Of a stretch of DNA of 64,000 nucleotides, positions 53,845 to 61,642 are shown one piece after another. The stretch's first letter is position 1. Every line of letters starts with the position of its first letter. The stretch is from an uncultured Oscillospiraceae bacterium (GTDB taxonomy: Bacteria > Bacillota > Clostridia > Oscillospirales > Oscillospiraceae), in NCBI GenBank assembly GCA_934597125.1, contig CAKTQM010000002.1, positions 9,716-73,715 of the forward strand. Reading direction: 5' to 3'. Under the pieces are notes generated by a model that ran no database searches, was not told where the DNA came from, and saw only the letters and a list, made by a program, of their open reading frames with translations. The translations under genes were made by a program, and so were the position numbers.

Positions 53845-54347
53845 GAAAAAACGTCGTTGTCTGCGGGAACAAGAGGCGGCTCAAATTCTGCGCACAGTAA
53901 TCAAAGATAAGCCCCCTCTGAAATCAATGATTTCAGAGGGGGCGAGTGGGTCGCTTCGAACACTCAGCGTCTTGCACCCAAAGCGATGTCAAACATTTTT
54001 TCTACTCATTTGTAGCGGTTTATAACTGTTTTCAATTTGTTTCACTCACTCTTTGATACTCTTAATTCCGCTGTTTCCGGGTACTCCGGAACCATATGTG
54101 GTAATCTATGTGGTCAAAAACGCTTCCCGCCCGGTTTTCGGTGAAGATTCACCGATGCCAAGCGGAAAGCGTTTCTCGTTTCTGTGTGGTCTGTATTGTA
54201 ACTCTGAGGAGGGTGTTATGCAAGTGGTTTCTGCAAGGGTGGCAGCACAAAAGTTGAGCTGCTATAAACAAAGAATACCCTTAACATCTGCTACATTCCC
54301 TTAATTTGAGGGGCATTTTAAGGGAAAGTATCCCTCCCGCCACAGCC
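53845..54347. other. Non-coding region with hairpins between GNAT and HTH genes
   Basis: No gene is supported. The region holds a perfect hairpin GCCCCCTCTGAAATCA/TGATTTCAGAGGGGGC at 53911-53943, an interspersed repeat at 54102-54188, and CCCTTAA/TTAAGGG at 54297-54324 just beyond the stop of the minus-strand HTH gene, which could terminate that operon. Confidence 0.55.
54102..54188. repeat. Repeat C copy 1, nested-hairpin element
   Basis: AAAACGCTTCCCGCCCGG...GCGGAAAGCGTTTC forms an outer stem, and CGGTGAAGATTCACCG (54139-54154) an inner hairpin. A close copy is at 59265-59352. ATTCCGCTGT is also shared upstream of both (54065-54074, 59256-59265), implying an insertion in this copy. Confidence 0.75.
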
Positions 54348-54989
54348 TCACTTCTCCAAAAGATCCTCCATCGTACAGCCAAGGACTTTCGCAAGGCTGA
54401 GGACAGTCTCCGCGCTGGCCTTGTTGATGTCCTTGTTGCGCTGTTCGTACATTTGGATCGACCGGAGACTAACATTGCTTCGCTTGGCAAGCTCCGCCTG
54501 CGTGCAGCCATAGAGTGTGCGGATGCGCTTAAGATTGGTGTCGGCGAAGTACTTCCGCACTCTGGTGTCAACAATATCGGCGAACTTGCTGACGTCCGCT
54601 TCGTGGAGCGGGGAATACATCTGCTGCAAATCTTCAAATGAAAGAACCTTGAAAATATCGCTGAATTTCCTTCCTGAGTACCACTGGTAGTAGGCAACTG
54701 CCCAGCCGATCCAATACTCTCTGGAGCGGCTGAAATTGACTTGCGGTTCGGCGGTCGGCGCTTTGCCGATGGTCTCAACGAGAACATCGACAGCCGCTTC
54801 GATCCCGCTTTTTCCGGAAAGATAGGCCGGTTCCCCATTCTCGATACGCCTGCTGACAGAGCTGGCGGAAAACAGTTTTATGAAGCTATCTCCTGCAATT
54901 CCACATGCGTTGATGGCATAGTCAAAGGCATCGCCCAGCAATGCCTGCGCGTTACTCAGATAGATTTCTTGGTATGCGTGGGTCATCAT
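54348..54989 (-). CDS. HTH antitoxin-like protein paired with DUF3990
   Basis: This 213-aa protein has a C-terminal XRE-type HTH (about 150-213: RIRTLYGCTQAELAKRSNVSLRSIQMYEQRNKDI) after a helical N-terminal part (1-140) of the type found next to DUF3990 proteins. It probably neutralises the DUF3990 protein through the N-terminal part and represses the pair through the HTH. The ATG at 54989 has GAGGAGG at nine bases and lies 38 bases inside the toxin-like gene, so the two are coupled. Confidence 0.82.
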   Translation of the reverse strand: MMTHAYQEIYLSNAQALLGDAFDYAINACGIAGDSFIKLFSASSVSRRIENGEPAYLSGKSGIEAAVDVLVETIGKAPTAEPQVNFSRSREYWIGWAVAYYQWYSGRKFSDIFKVLSFEDLQQMYSPLHEADVSKFADIVDTRVRKYFADTNLKRIRTLYGCTQAELAKRSNVSLRSIQMYEQRNKDINKASAETVLSLAKVLGCTMEDLLEK

Positions 54990-55644
54990 TCCGGATGCCT
55001 CCTCTCATGATGTCAAGCATATAGAGACCGTCAGTCTCATCTTCCAACATATCCAAATAAAGCTGATCGGCTTTATTGTTTCGTGCCTTACGGAGAACAT
55101 AATATTTTTCTTTTTCTGCCATGGAAAATCCCTCGTAATGCAGCAGAGAGAAGGCATATTTCGACTTGATGACGATTTGCTCCCCCAACTTGCCCAGCCG
55201 CATAGCTTTTGCAAGCTGCTGCACGGAAATTCCGTTATTCAGGAAAGAAGCAGCAAAGTCAAAATAGGAGTCATCGGCACGGTATCCGACGATCAGGTCA
55301 TAGGCATTGACATTGACGCCGAAATTGTCGATCAAATACCGCTTTGCCCGCTGCGCAGCCGGATTCTTGATGGAGAACAGGCGATGCTCTACCAAAACAG
55401 CGATCCAGTTCAGAATCGTATAGTCTGGACTGTTCAGATTCAGAATATTCAGGTATTCCGTATCAAGACTGTAACGATTGGCAAAGCCGCTGCGCAAAGA
55501 GGATACGGCCCATTCCTTGGCGAGCTCTTCGCTCTCCGTGCAGTAAAAGCCCAGCCCGAAGTCATTGTTTTGTTTCCCCAGCCCAAAGATCGGAGACTCT
55601 ACAATTTGTTCAGAGCCGTGATATAGGGTAATTTTCCAATCCAT
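54952..55644 (-). CDS. DUF3990 protein, ADP-ribosyltransferase-like toxin
   Basis: This 230-aa protein has the DUF3990 signature at its N-terminus: LYHGS (H9), then DFGLGFYCTESEELAKEWA (28-46), which corresponds to the first two conserved elements of the ART fold. Later elements (YDLIVGYRADDSYFDF) complete the domain. DUF3990 proteins occur in two-gene modules with HTH partners and are considered ADP-ribosylating toxins of toxin-antitoxin or antiphage systems; activity here is not shown. It is the upstream gene, with GGAGG at the start and an operator-bearing promoter. Confidence 0.82.
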   Translation of the reverse strand: MDWKITLYHGSEQIVESPIFGLGKQNNDFGLGFYCTESEELAKEWAVSSLRSGFANRYSLDTEYLNILNLNSPDYTILNWIAVLVEHRLFSIKNPAAQRAKRYLIDNFGVNVNAYDLIVGYRADDSYFDFAASFLNNGISVQQLAKAMRLGKLGEQIVIKSKYAFSLLHYEGFSMAEKEKYYVLRKARNNKADQLYLDMLEDETDGLYMLDIMRGGIRNDDPRIPRNLSE

Positions 55645-55674
55645 TTCCGCGTCCTCCTAAGTATCACTACGCAG

Positions 55675-55703
55675 ATAGTATCACCAAAGTGATATAAAAT
55701 CAA
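55675..55703 (-). promoter_or_regulatory. Promoter and operator of the DUF3990-HTH module
   Basis: On the minus strand TTGATT (55703-55698), a 17-bp spacer and TACTAT (55680-55675). The palindrome TATCAC-CAAA-GTGATA (55679-55694) occupies the spacer, and a further TATCAC lies at 55662-55667. A repressor bound there would block transcription, as expected for antitoxin autoregulation. Confidence 0.75.
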
Positions 55704-55904
55704 GCTATACTTGTAGAGAAAATGAAAATAATATGGAAGAGATTCCTGCGAGGACAGCGGCGCAGATTTTGGGACGGTGTAAACAAAGAAGAGACGAATC
55801 TGTTCGGAACAAGGGGCGGGAAGTGAGGTTGCCAAGAGGTACGATGGGATGGTATAATTTATGATAAAGATATTGGCAAATCGAACCTTACAAGGAGTGC
55901 GGCC

Positions 55905-56663
55905 ATGAAAGAGTTCGCGGATCATACAAATCGTTTTGACGGTAAGGGCGAAGTCTACGCGAAAGGGCGGCCCTCATATGCCAACGGGCTTTTTGCTTAT
56001 ATGAGAGATACGCTCCATATTACTGCTGGGAGCGTACTGGCGGATATCGGTTCCGGTACGGGGATCTTTACTCAACAGCTGTTGGATTGCGGCTACAAGG
56101 TCTTTGCAGTGGAGCCGAACCGTGATATGCGGGAAAAGGCGGAAGAAAAGTTATCCCGCAACAAGAACTTTATTTCGGTAGACGGAAGCGCCGGCCATAT
56201 GGGGCTTCCCGACCACAGCGCTGATCTCATAACCGCGGCACAGGCCTTTCACTGGTTCGAGCCGGAGACGTTCCGCAGGGAGTGCCGCCGTGTTTTGAAG
56301 CCGGGCGGCAAGGTCGTGATCGTCTACAATTCCCGCCATGAAAGCGCGGCCTGTACAAAAGCGCTTGCCGATTTGCAGCGCAGATATAACCCCGGATTCC
56401 GCGGCTTTTCCAACGGCATGAACGACGAGACCTACCAAGCGTTTTTTGCTGAGCCGTGCCAAATATACCGCGCCGATAACACGCAGCGCTATGACCGTCA
56501 GGGGTATATCGACAGGGTGCTGTCCTCCTCGTATTCTCCAAAAGAGGGCGATGCCGGGTATAAGGAGTACTTGAGGAAAGTCTGTGAGATATTCGATATA
56601 TTTTCCGAAGAGGGCCGGATCGTCGTTCCGGCGGATACGGTCGCGTATATCGGGACAGTTTAG
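55905..56663 (+). CDS. Class I SAM-dependent methyltransferase
   Basis: This 252-aa protein has motif I LADIGSGTGIFTQQLL (about 45-60), the acidic residue in VFAVEPNRDMRE, and SADLITAAQAFHWFEPE. It belongs to the UbiE/Methyltransf_11 type, acting on a small molecule that cannot be identified. AAGGAG precedes the ATG. It stands 20 bases ahead of the broken EFR1 gene. Confidence 0.88.
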   Translation: MKEFADHTNRFDGKGEVYAKGRPSYANGLFAYMRDTLHITAGSVLADIGSGTGIFTQQLLDCGYKVFAVEPNRDMREKAEEKLSRNKNFISVDGSAGHMGLPDHSADLITAAQAFHWFEPETFRRECRRVLKPGGKVVIVYNSRHESAACTKALADLQRRYNPGFRGFSNGMNDETYQAFFAEPCQIYRADNTQRYDRQGYIDRVLSSSYSPKEGDAGYKEYLRKVCEIFDIFSEEGRIVVPADTVAYIGTV

Positions 56664-56683
56664 CTGTATTTTGGAGGTGTCAT

Positions 56684-57428
56684 ATGATCCTATATTTTTC
56701 CGCCACCGGAAATTGCAAATATGTTGCCGCAAGACTCGCATCGGCTTTCGGGCAGAAAACGGTGTCCATCGTTGACTGTATCCAGGACGGCGTGTATGAT
56801 TTTACGGATGACACGATCGGCGTTGTCGTGCCCACATATTTCTGGGGGATTCCCAGCATCGTGAAGGAGTTCCTTGAAAAAGCGGATCTCCATACGGACT
56901 ATCTCTATTTCATTGCCACCTACGGCACAACGCCGGGGGCGTCCGACGCCATGGCAGGCAAAGCGATTCAGGGGAAGACCATCGACGCATTCTACTCCGT
57001 GCGGATGCCGGATACCTGGACGCCGATGTTTGACCTGTCCACGCCGGAGAAGGTGGCAGCGTTTTTCCAAGACGACGGAAGCGGAGATCGACGATGCGAT
57101 CCGCAAGATCGGCGAACGCCATACCAACCGGCATATGACACCGCACGTCCCCGCGTTTCTGGCGGAGTGGTTCGCCCAGCCGATTTACAATAGCAATAAG
57201 CGTCGAACGGCGCATTTTCGTGTAGAGGAAAGCTGCGTCGGCTGCGGACTATGTGCAAGAAAATGCCCCGTTCAGGCCATCGAGATGCAGGGGAAACGAC
57301 CGGTGTGGGTCAAGGAGAAATGTGCCCTGTGCCTTGGCTGCCTGCATCGATGCCCCAAGTTTGCCATCCAGTATGGGAATCGTACCCAACACCACGGGCA
57401 ATATACAAATCCGAATGTAACGCTGTAA
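56684..57428 (+). pseudogene. EFR1-type ferredoxin, frameshifted
   Basis: The flavodoxin-like half (ILYFSATGNCKYVAARLA, VVVPTYFWGIPSIVKEFL) reads from 56684 in one frame. The continuation, with KTTEAEIDDAIRKI and the two clusters CVGCGLCARKCP and CALCLGCLHRCP, lies in the +1 frame. The switch is at GTTTTTCCAAG, about 57061-57071, where one extra base or two missing bases would restore the frame. Without a shift the first frame ends at 57193, before the ferredoxin domain. Sequencing error or programmed +1 frameshifting are alternatives to true decay. Confidence 0.8.
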
Positions 57429-57482
57429 CTTGTGGAGAGTATACGATGCTATGGCAGTACAGGTATCTGTGAGGAGATGTTG

Positions 57483-58214
57483 ATGGAAAAACGATTTGAC
57501 CTCAGCGCGGCGGCGCTGCATATTCTGGCGATGGCCTTCATGCTGATGGATCACCTGTGGGCGACGCTTCTGCCTGCGCAGGAGTGGCTCACAGGTGTGG
57601 GACGGCTTGCTTTCCCGATGTTCGCCTTCATGGCGGTGGAGGGCTATTTCCACACGCGGAGCTTCAAGCGCTACGCCCTGCGGATGCTGGCCTTTGCGCT
57701 GCTCTCCGAGATCCCCTTCGACCTGATGTACGGCGGAACGTGGTTCTATCCCGTGCACCAGAATGTCATCTGGACACTGCTCATCGGCCTGCTGGGCATC
57801 CACCTGATGGAAAAAGTAAGGCAAAAGGGAAAGACGTGGTGCTACGTCCTCACCTGCGTAGGCGTAACAGTACTCGGTGCGATTCTCGGCACGGTGGGAA
57901 TGGTGGACTACTACGGCGCGGGTGTTCTGACCGTGTTCGTTTTCTACTTCTTCCGGGGCAGGGCGTGGTGGAAGCTGCTCGGACAGATCGTGGCGCTGTA
58001 CTGGATCAATGTGCAGATGCTAGGCGGGCAGTTGTATCCCGTTTCGCTCTTCGGCGTAGAGTTTGAGCTCTGTCAGCAGGGGCTTGCGCTGCTGGCGCTC
58101 GTACCCATCTGGCTCTATCGCGGGCGGCAGGGGTACCACAGCAAACCGTTCCAGTATGCCTGCTATGCCTTCTATCCGGTACATATGCTGGTGCTGGCGC
58201 TGCTGGTAAGATGA
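57483..58214 (+). CDS. TraX-family membrane protein
   Basis: This 243-aa integral membrane protein has about seven to eight helices and TraX-type features (ILAMAFMLMDHLWATLLP, GRLAFPMFAFMAVEGYFHT, FYPVHMLVL at the C-terminus). TraX relatives are membrane acetyltransferases; the F-plasmid member N-acetylates pilin, while chromosomal Firmicute members have no assigned substrate. The start at 57483 follows GAGGAG at six bases; the ATG at 57477 is too close to it. Confidence 0.85.
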   Translation: MEKRFDLSAAALHILAMAFMLMDHLWATLLPAQEWLTGVGRLAFPMFAFMAVEGYFHTRSFKRYALRMLAFALLSEIPFDLMYGGTWFYPVHQNVIWTLLIGLLGIHLMEKVRQKGKTWCYVLTCVGVTVLGAILGTVGMVDYYGAGVLTVFVFYFFRGRAWWKLLGQIVALYWINVQMLGGQLYPVSLFGVEFELCQQGLALLALVPIWLYRGRQGYHSKPFQYACYAFYPVHMLVLALLVR

Positions 58215-58271
58215 AGGCGAACGTGACTTACATTCCAGCACCAGCAATTACGATCAACAAAGGAGTATCCT

Positions 58272-58865
58272 ATGAATCCGATCGACCTGATGAAGCGTCC
58301 CGCGGCGTATGCCTGCGGGTATGAAAACGCCCCGGCGGAGGCGCAGAGACGTGCCAAGCAGCTTTGCTGGGCCTATAACCAGACATCCCCGGAGGACGCG
58401 GAGAAGCGCCGCGCCATTCTGCGAGAGCTTTTGGGCACCTATCATCCCCTGACCAATATCGAGTCCGATTTCCGCTGCGACTACGGCTTCAATATCCACA
58501 TCCACGGGCTGGCGGTGATCAACTATAACTGCGTGATCCTGGACACCTCTCCGGTCCATATCGGCGCGGGAGCCTTTATCGCGCCGGGTGTCTGTCTGGC
58601 CTGTTCCGGCCACTCCGTTGATCCGGAGCAGCGCAGCCGCGGCATCGGCACCTCCGCGCCCATCACGCTGGAGAACGACGTCTGGATCGGGGCTAATGCC
58701 ACCGTCTGCGGCGGCGTGACCATCGGCGCAGGCTCGGTCATCGGCGCTGGGAGTGTGGTCACACATGATATTCCCGCCGGTGTCGTGGCGGCAGGTGCGC
58801 CCTGCCGCGTGATCCGTCCCATCACGGAGGCGGACAAGATCAAGCCGGAGCAGATCATTTTCTGA
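58272..58865 (+). CDS. Maltose/galactoside O-acetyltransferase (hexapeptide family)
   Basis: This 197-aa enzyme has an N-terminal Mac domain (about 5-60), then left-handed beta-helix hexapeptide repeats (HIGAGAFIAPGVCLACSGHS with the catalytic His, ITLENDVWIGANATVCGGVT, IGAGSVIGAGSVVTHDIP). It transfers acetyl from acetyl-CoA to a sugar 6-hydroxyl. The start ATG at 58272 has AAAGGAG upstream. Confidence 0.92.
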   Translation: MNPIDLMKRPAAYACGYENAPAEAQRRAKQLCWAYNQTSPEDAEKRRAILRELLGTYHPLTNIESDFRCDYGFNIHIHGLAVINYNCVILDTSPVHIGAGAFIAPGVCLACSGHSVDPEQRSRGIGTSAPITLENDVWIGANATVCGGVTIGAGSVIGAGSVVTHDIPAGVVAAGAPCRVIRPITEADKIKPEQIIF

Positions 58866-58884
58866 AAGCGAGGAGGTCAACAGC

Positions 58885-59253
58885 ATGGAGATCAAAGCAC
58901 TCGAGCAGGATTTCACCGTGTGTCAAGTAGCGGACTACGCGCAGGTGAATTGGGCGGCAGAATTCTGCTTCACCGGCAAAACGAACGAGGAATTCTCTCT
59001 GGTCTGCGCCACCGCCGATGTGCCCGCCAATGTAATCTGACGGGACGACGGTTGGAAGGCCTTCCGTATTCAGGACGTTCTGAACTTCTCGCTGGTGGGG
59101 ATCCTCGCCAAAATCGCCGCGCTTCTGGCGGAGAATGGCATCCCAATCTTCGCCATCTCCACCTACAACACCGACTATGTTCTGACGAAAGCGGAGCACT
59201 GCGAAAAGGCGCTGGAGGCTCTCAAACAGGCGGGATACACAATCGTAAAGTAG
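58885..59253 (+). pseudogene. ACT-domain protein with in-frame TGA
   Basis: The reading frame from 58885 (MEIKALEQDFTVCQVADYAQ) continues to a TAG at 59251-59253 with one internal TGA at 59038-59040. The sequence after it (RDDGWKAFRIQDVLNFSLVG, then IPIFAISTYNTDYVL) is the conserved second half of this family of about 120-residue ACT-like proteins. The first part alone (51 aa) would not fold as the full domain. AGGAGG is intact at the start. A CGA-to-TGA or similar change is likely; recoding or a sequencing error cannot be excluded. Confidence 0.8.
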
Positions 59254-59264
59254 TGATTCCGCTG

Positions 59265-59352
59265 TGAATCTATATCATCCAAAACGCTTCCCGTCCGGCA
59301 CCGGTGAATGTTCACCGATGCTGGGCAGGAAGCGTTTTTCATTTCTGCGTGG
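59265..59352. repeat. Repeat C copy 2, nested-hairpin element
   Basis: AAAACGCTTCCCGTCCGG...CAGGAAGCGTTTTTC with inner hairpin CGGTGAATGTTCACCG (59302-59317). It is a close copy of 54102-54188. This copy ends in T5 and could act as a terminator for the ACT-domain gene. Confidence 0.75.
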
Positions 59353-59427
59353 AAATTGCAAACAGCAGAGCAGAATGATATAATAAAACCGCACCGGGAA
59401 GGGAATATCCTATAGGAGGCGTTGACC

Positions 59428-60183
59428 ATGAAGGAACTAATACAGGAAAAACTGCGCGAGATCGAACAGCGTGAGGAATGCCGTATTCTTTTGGCAGTTG
59501 AATCAGGCAGCCGTGCATGGGGCTTTGCCTCTCCGGACAGCGATTATGATGTCCGCTTTATTTATGTGCGTCCGGAAAAAGCGTACCTTCGTCTGGACAG
59601 AACCCGCGATGTGATAGAAGTACCTATCAATGACGAACTTGACATCAATGGCTGGGATATTGATAAAACACTGCGTTTGCTGCACAAATCCAATCCCACG
59701 GTGTTTGAATGGTTTTCGTCGCCGATCATCTACCAGACGAGTGCATTTGCGGATCAATTTAGACCGATCATGCAGAAGTATTTCTCATCAAAGGCTGGTT
59801 TGTGGCACTATTTGCATATGGCAGAGGGAAACTATCGCGATTATCTCAGAGGTGAGATGGTGCGTGCAAAGAAGTACTTTTATGTGCTCAGGCCAATTCT
59901 AGCCTGTAAGTGGATCCTTGAAAAAGGAACACCGCCACCGATGCTCTTTACAGACCTTGTAAAAAGCGAGCTTCCTGATGACTTGTCTGAAACGGTCTAC
60001 CAACTGTTGGATTTGAAAATGAATTCGCCGGAGATCAAGGAGATCCCGCGAATCGATCAATTGAATCGATACCTAGATGCTGGCATCGGGAACGTGAAAG
60101 AGCAGATCGAAAAGCTGCTAGATACACCAGTGCAGGATTGGGATGAGTTGAACGAACTCTTTTTCTCTGTGTTGGAACGCTAA
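59428..60183 (+). CDS. YcgL-like (COG3541) nucleotidyltransferase
   Basis: This 251-aa protein has the nucleotidyltransferase signature ESGSRAWGFASPDSDYDVRF, with G27-S28 and metal-binding D39 and D41, and a C-terminal helical half. COG3541 proteins are related to MNT-type transferases of HEPN/MNT modules; the reaction here is unknown. The start at 59428 follows AGGAGG (59414-59419) at eight bases; a TTG at 59422 is too close. From here onward codon use is more AT-rich than in the first half of the window. Confidence 0.88.
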   Translation: MKELIQEKLREIEQREECRILLAVESGSRAWGFASPDSDYDVRFIYVRPEKAYLRLDRTRDVIEVPINDELDINGWDIDKTLRLLHKSNPTVFEWFSSPIIYQTSAFADQFRPIMQKYFSSKAGLWHYLHMAEGNYRDYLRGEMVRAKKYFYVLRPILACKWILEKGTPPPMLFTDLVKSELPDDLSETVYQLLDLKMNSPEIKEIPRIDQLNRYLDAGIGNVKEQIEKLLDTPVQDWDELNELFFSVLER

Positions 60184-60423
60184 CACGATAGTATTTAGAG
60201 GTGTCTTCTGTACTTATGCCAGAAGCTAAAAACAAAACAAATCTACAGTATCCGCCTGAAAAAGCTTTCCTTACGAATTGAAAAATGCCGAAAGAAATGT
60301 TATCATTAAAATAATAAAAGTTTTTGAGGTTATCGTTTTCATGTTGATTCTTCGCAGGAAATGCACCCTATGTTAAGAATTCTACAGCTTACGAAACAAC
60401 TTGATTAAGGTCGGAGGGAATAT
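60184..60423. other. AT-rich spacer
   Basis: No gene or strong structure was found. It carries AT-rich promoter-like sequence near 60300-60330 ahead of the EcsC-like gene. Confidence 0.4.
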
Positions 60424-61443
60424 ATGTCTCAAGAATTATCGTTCACTTCCGTTTTGGAAACTGCTGCCAAACTGCCGTTGGTACATATTGACCGGAAAAA
60501 GTTCCTGACAGACAACTTATCAAAGGTGTGTACAACAGAGCAACTCAACAAAGCATTAGACTGCGGTACACTCCAAGCTGGTATTGCGGTCAATCTACTG
60601 GACAGCATTGCCAACGCAGTAATCAACGCTGAGACATTGAAAGTGACAACTATCTCCGCCGCAGCCGGCCTTCCGGGTGGGCTGGCTATGCTTGCCACAA
60701 TCCCTGCGGATTTGGCGCAGTTCTATGGATTTATACTTCGTACCGCGCAGGAATTGGCTTATCTCTATGGTTGGGATGAGCTTATCACAGAAGATAATTC
60801 TCTTGAACTTGACGCTGCTACAGAGTCGCAGTTGATCTTGTTCATTGGCGTTATGTCTGGTGTTGCCGCCGCAGGAGGTGCTGTTACAAAGCTTTTTGGT
60901 GAAGCGGCTATGCGCGCTGTGGCGAAAAAAGTGGCCGCAAAAGCGTTAACAAAAACGTGGTACTATCCAATTGCAAAAAAGGTTGCAAGTTTGCTGGGTG
61001 TAAAACTGGTCAAGTCTACCTTTGCAAAGGGCGTTTCCAAGGCTGTACCGGTTGTGGGCGGTGTTATTTCTGGCGGACTCACATTGGCAACCTTTAAGCC
61101 GATGGCGCACAGACTTCAAAAGCATCTGTCGAAATTGGCCCATATGTCTCCTGAAGAATATGCTGCTTACGAAGGAAATATTGCGGTGGAGAAGATTGCC
61201 ATAGATGTAGACTGTACTCCTATCGAGGCAGATGACGCGGTCACAAATTTCTGGGTCTGTGCCTGCGGAGCTGAGAATAAAGGTAAATTCTGCACCGAAT
61301 GCGGTAAAGCCAGACCTGTGTCTCGTCCTCAGTATCGCTGCAACAGCTGCGGATGGGCACCTGAAGATAATACACAGCCGCCAAAATTCTGTCCCGAGTG
61401 TGGAGATCCTTTTGATGAGGAAGATATTGTTCTAAACAGTTGA
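60424..61443 (+). CDS. EcsC-like protein with C-terminal zinc ribbons
   Basis: This 339-aa protein has a helical, Ala/Gly-rich main part (about 1-250) that resembles EcsC-type proteins (LPGGLAMLATIPADLAQFYG, VVGGVISGGLTLATFKPMA), with hydrophobic stretches that could insert into or bind membranes. Its C-terminal tail carries two zinc ribbons: CACGAENKGKFCTECG and CNSCGW...FCPECGDP (about 277-335). GGAGGG precedes the ATG. I cannot assign a function. Its place next to a helicase at the AT-rich end suggests an accessory or defence role, which is inference. Confidence 0.7.
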   Translation: MSQELSFTSVLETAAKLPLVHIDRKKFLTDNLSKVCTTEQLNKALDCGTLQAGIAVNLLDSIANAVINAETLKVTTISAAAGLPGGLAMLATIPADLAQFYGFILRTAQELAYLYGWDELITEDNSLELDAATESQLILFIGVMSGVAAAGGAVTKLFGEAAMRAVAKKVAAKALTKTWYYPIAKKVASLLGVKLVKSTFAKGVSKAVPVVGGVISGGLTLATFKPMAHRLQKHLSKLAHMSPEEYAAYEGNIAVEKIAIDVDCTPIEADDAVTNFWVCACGAENKGKFCTECGKARPVSRPQYRCNSCGWAPEDNTQPPKFCPECGDPFDEEDIVLNS

Positions 61444-61479
61444 CTTGCGCCTTACTTAAGCTCGAAGTGATTGGACGTC

Positions 61480-61642
61480 ATGGAAGTACGTTATATAGGA
61501 TATAGGGAAAAGTGAATTTTTGGTACTTACCCATAACAAAGTTTATACTGTGGTTAGTATTGAAAGTGGGTGGTATTGTTTAGCCGATGAGAGCGGTGAG
61601 GACTACTTGTACCCGCCTGAGAATTTTGAAATCATTGATTAG
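61480..61642 (+). pseudogene. Small conserved-type protein, frameshifted
   Basis: The frame starting MEVRYIGYREK stops at 61513. The +1 frame from the same AGGGAAAAGTGAA run continues SEFLVLTHNKVYTVVSIESG, then WYCLADESGEDYLYPPENFE to TAG at 61640-61642. Joined, these give a protein of about 53 residues of a type I recall as widespread in Firmicutes (MKVRYIG... with a GEDYLYPPE end). A single-base change in GGGAAAA explains the break. No strong RBS is seen. Confidence 0.6.

Noticed and set aside
55733-55864. A 43-codon ORF (MEEIPARTAAQILGRCKQRRD...) between the DUF3990 promoter and the methyltransferase gene
   Set aside because: It lacks a clear RBS and recognisable family. It might be an HTH remnant, but the evidence is too thin to list it as a gene.
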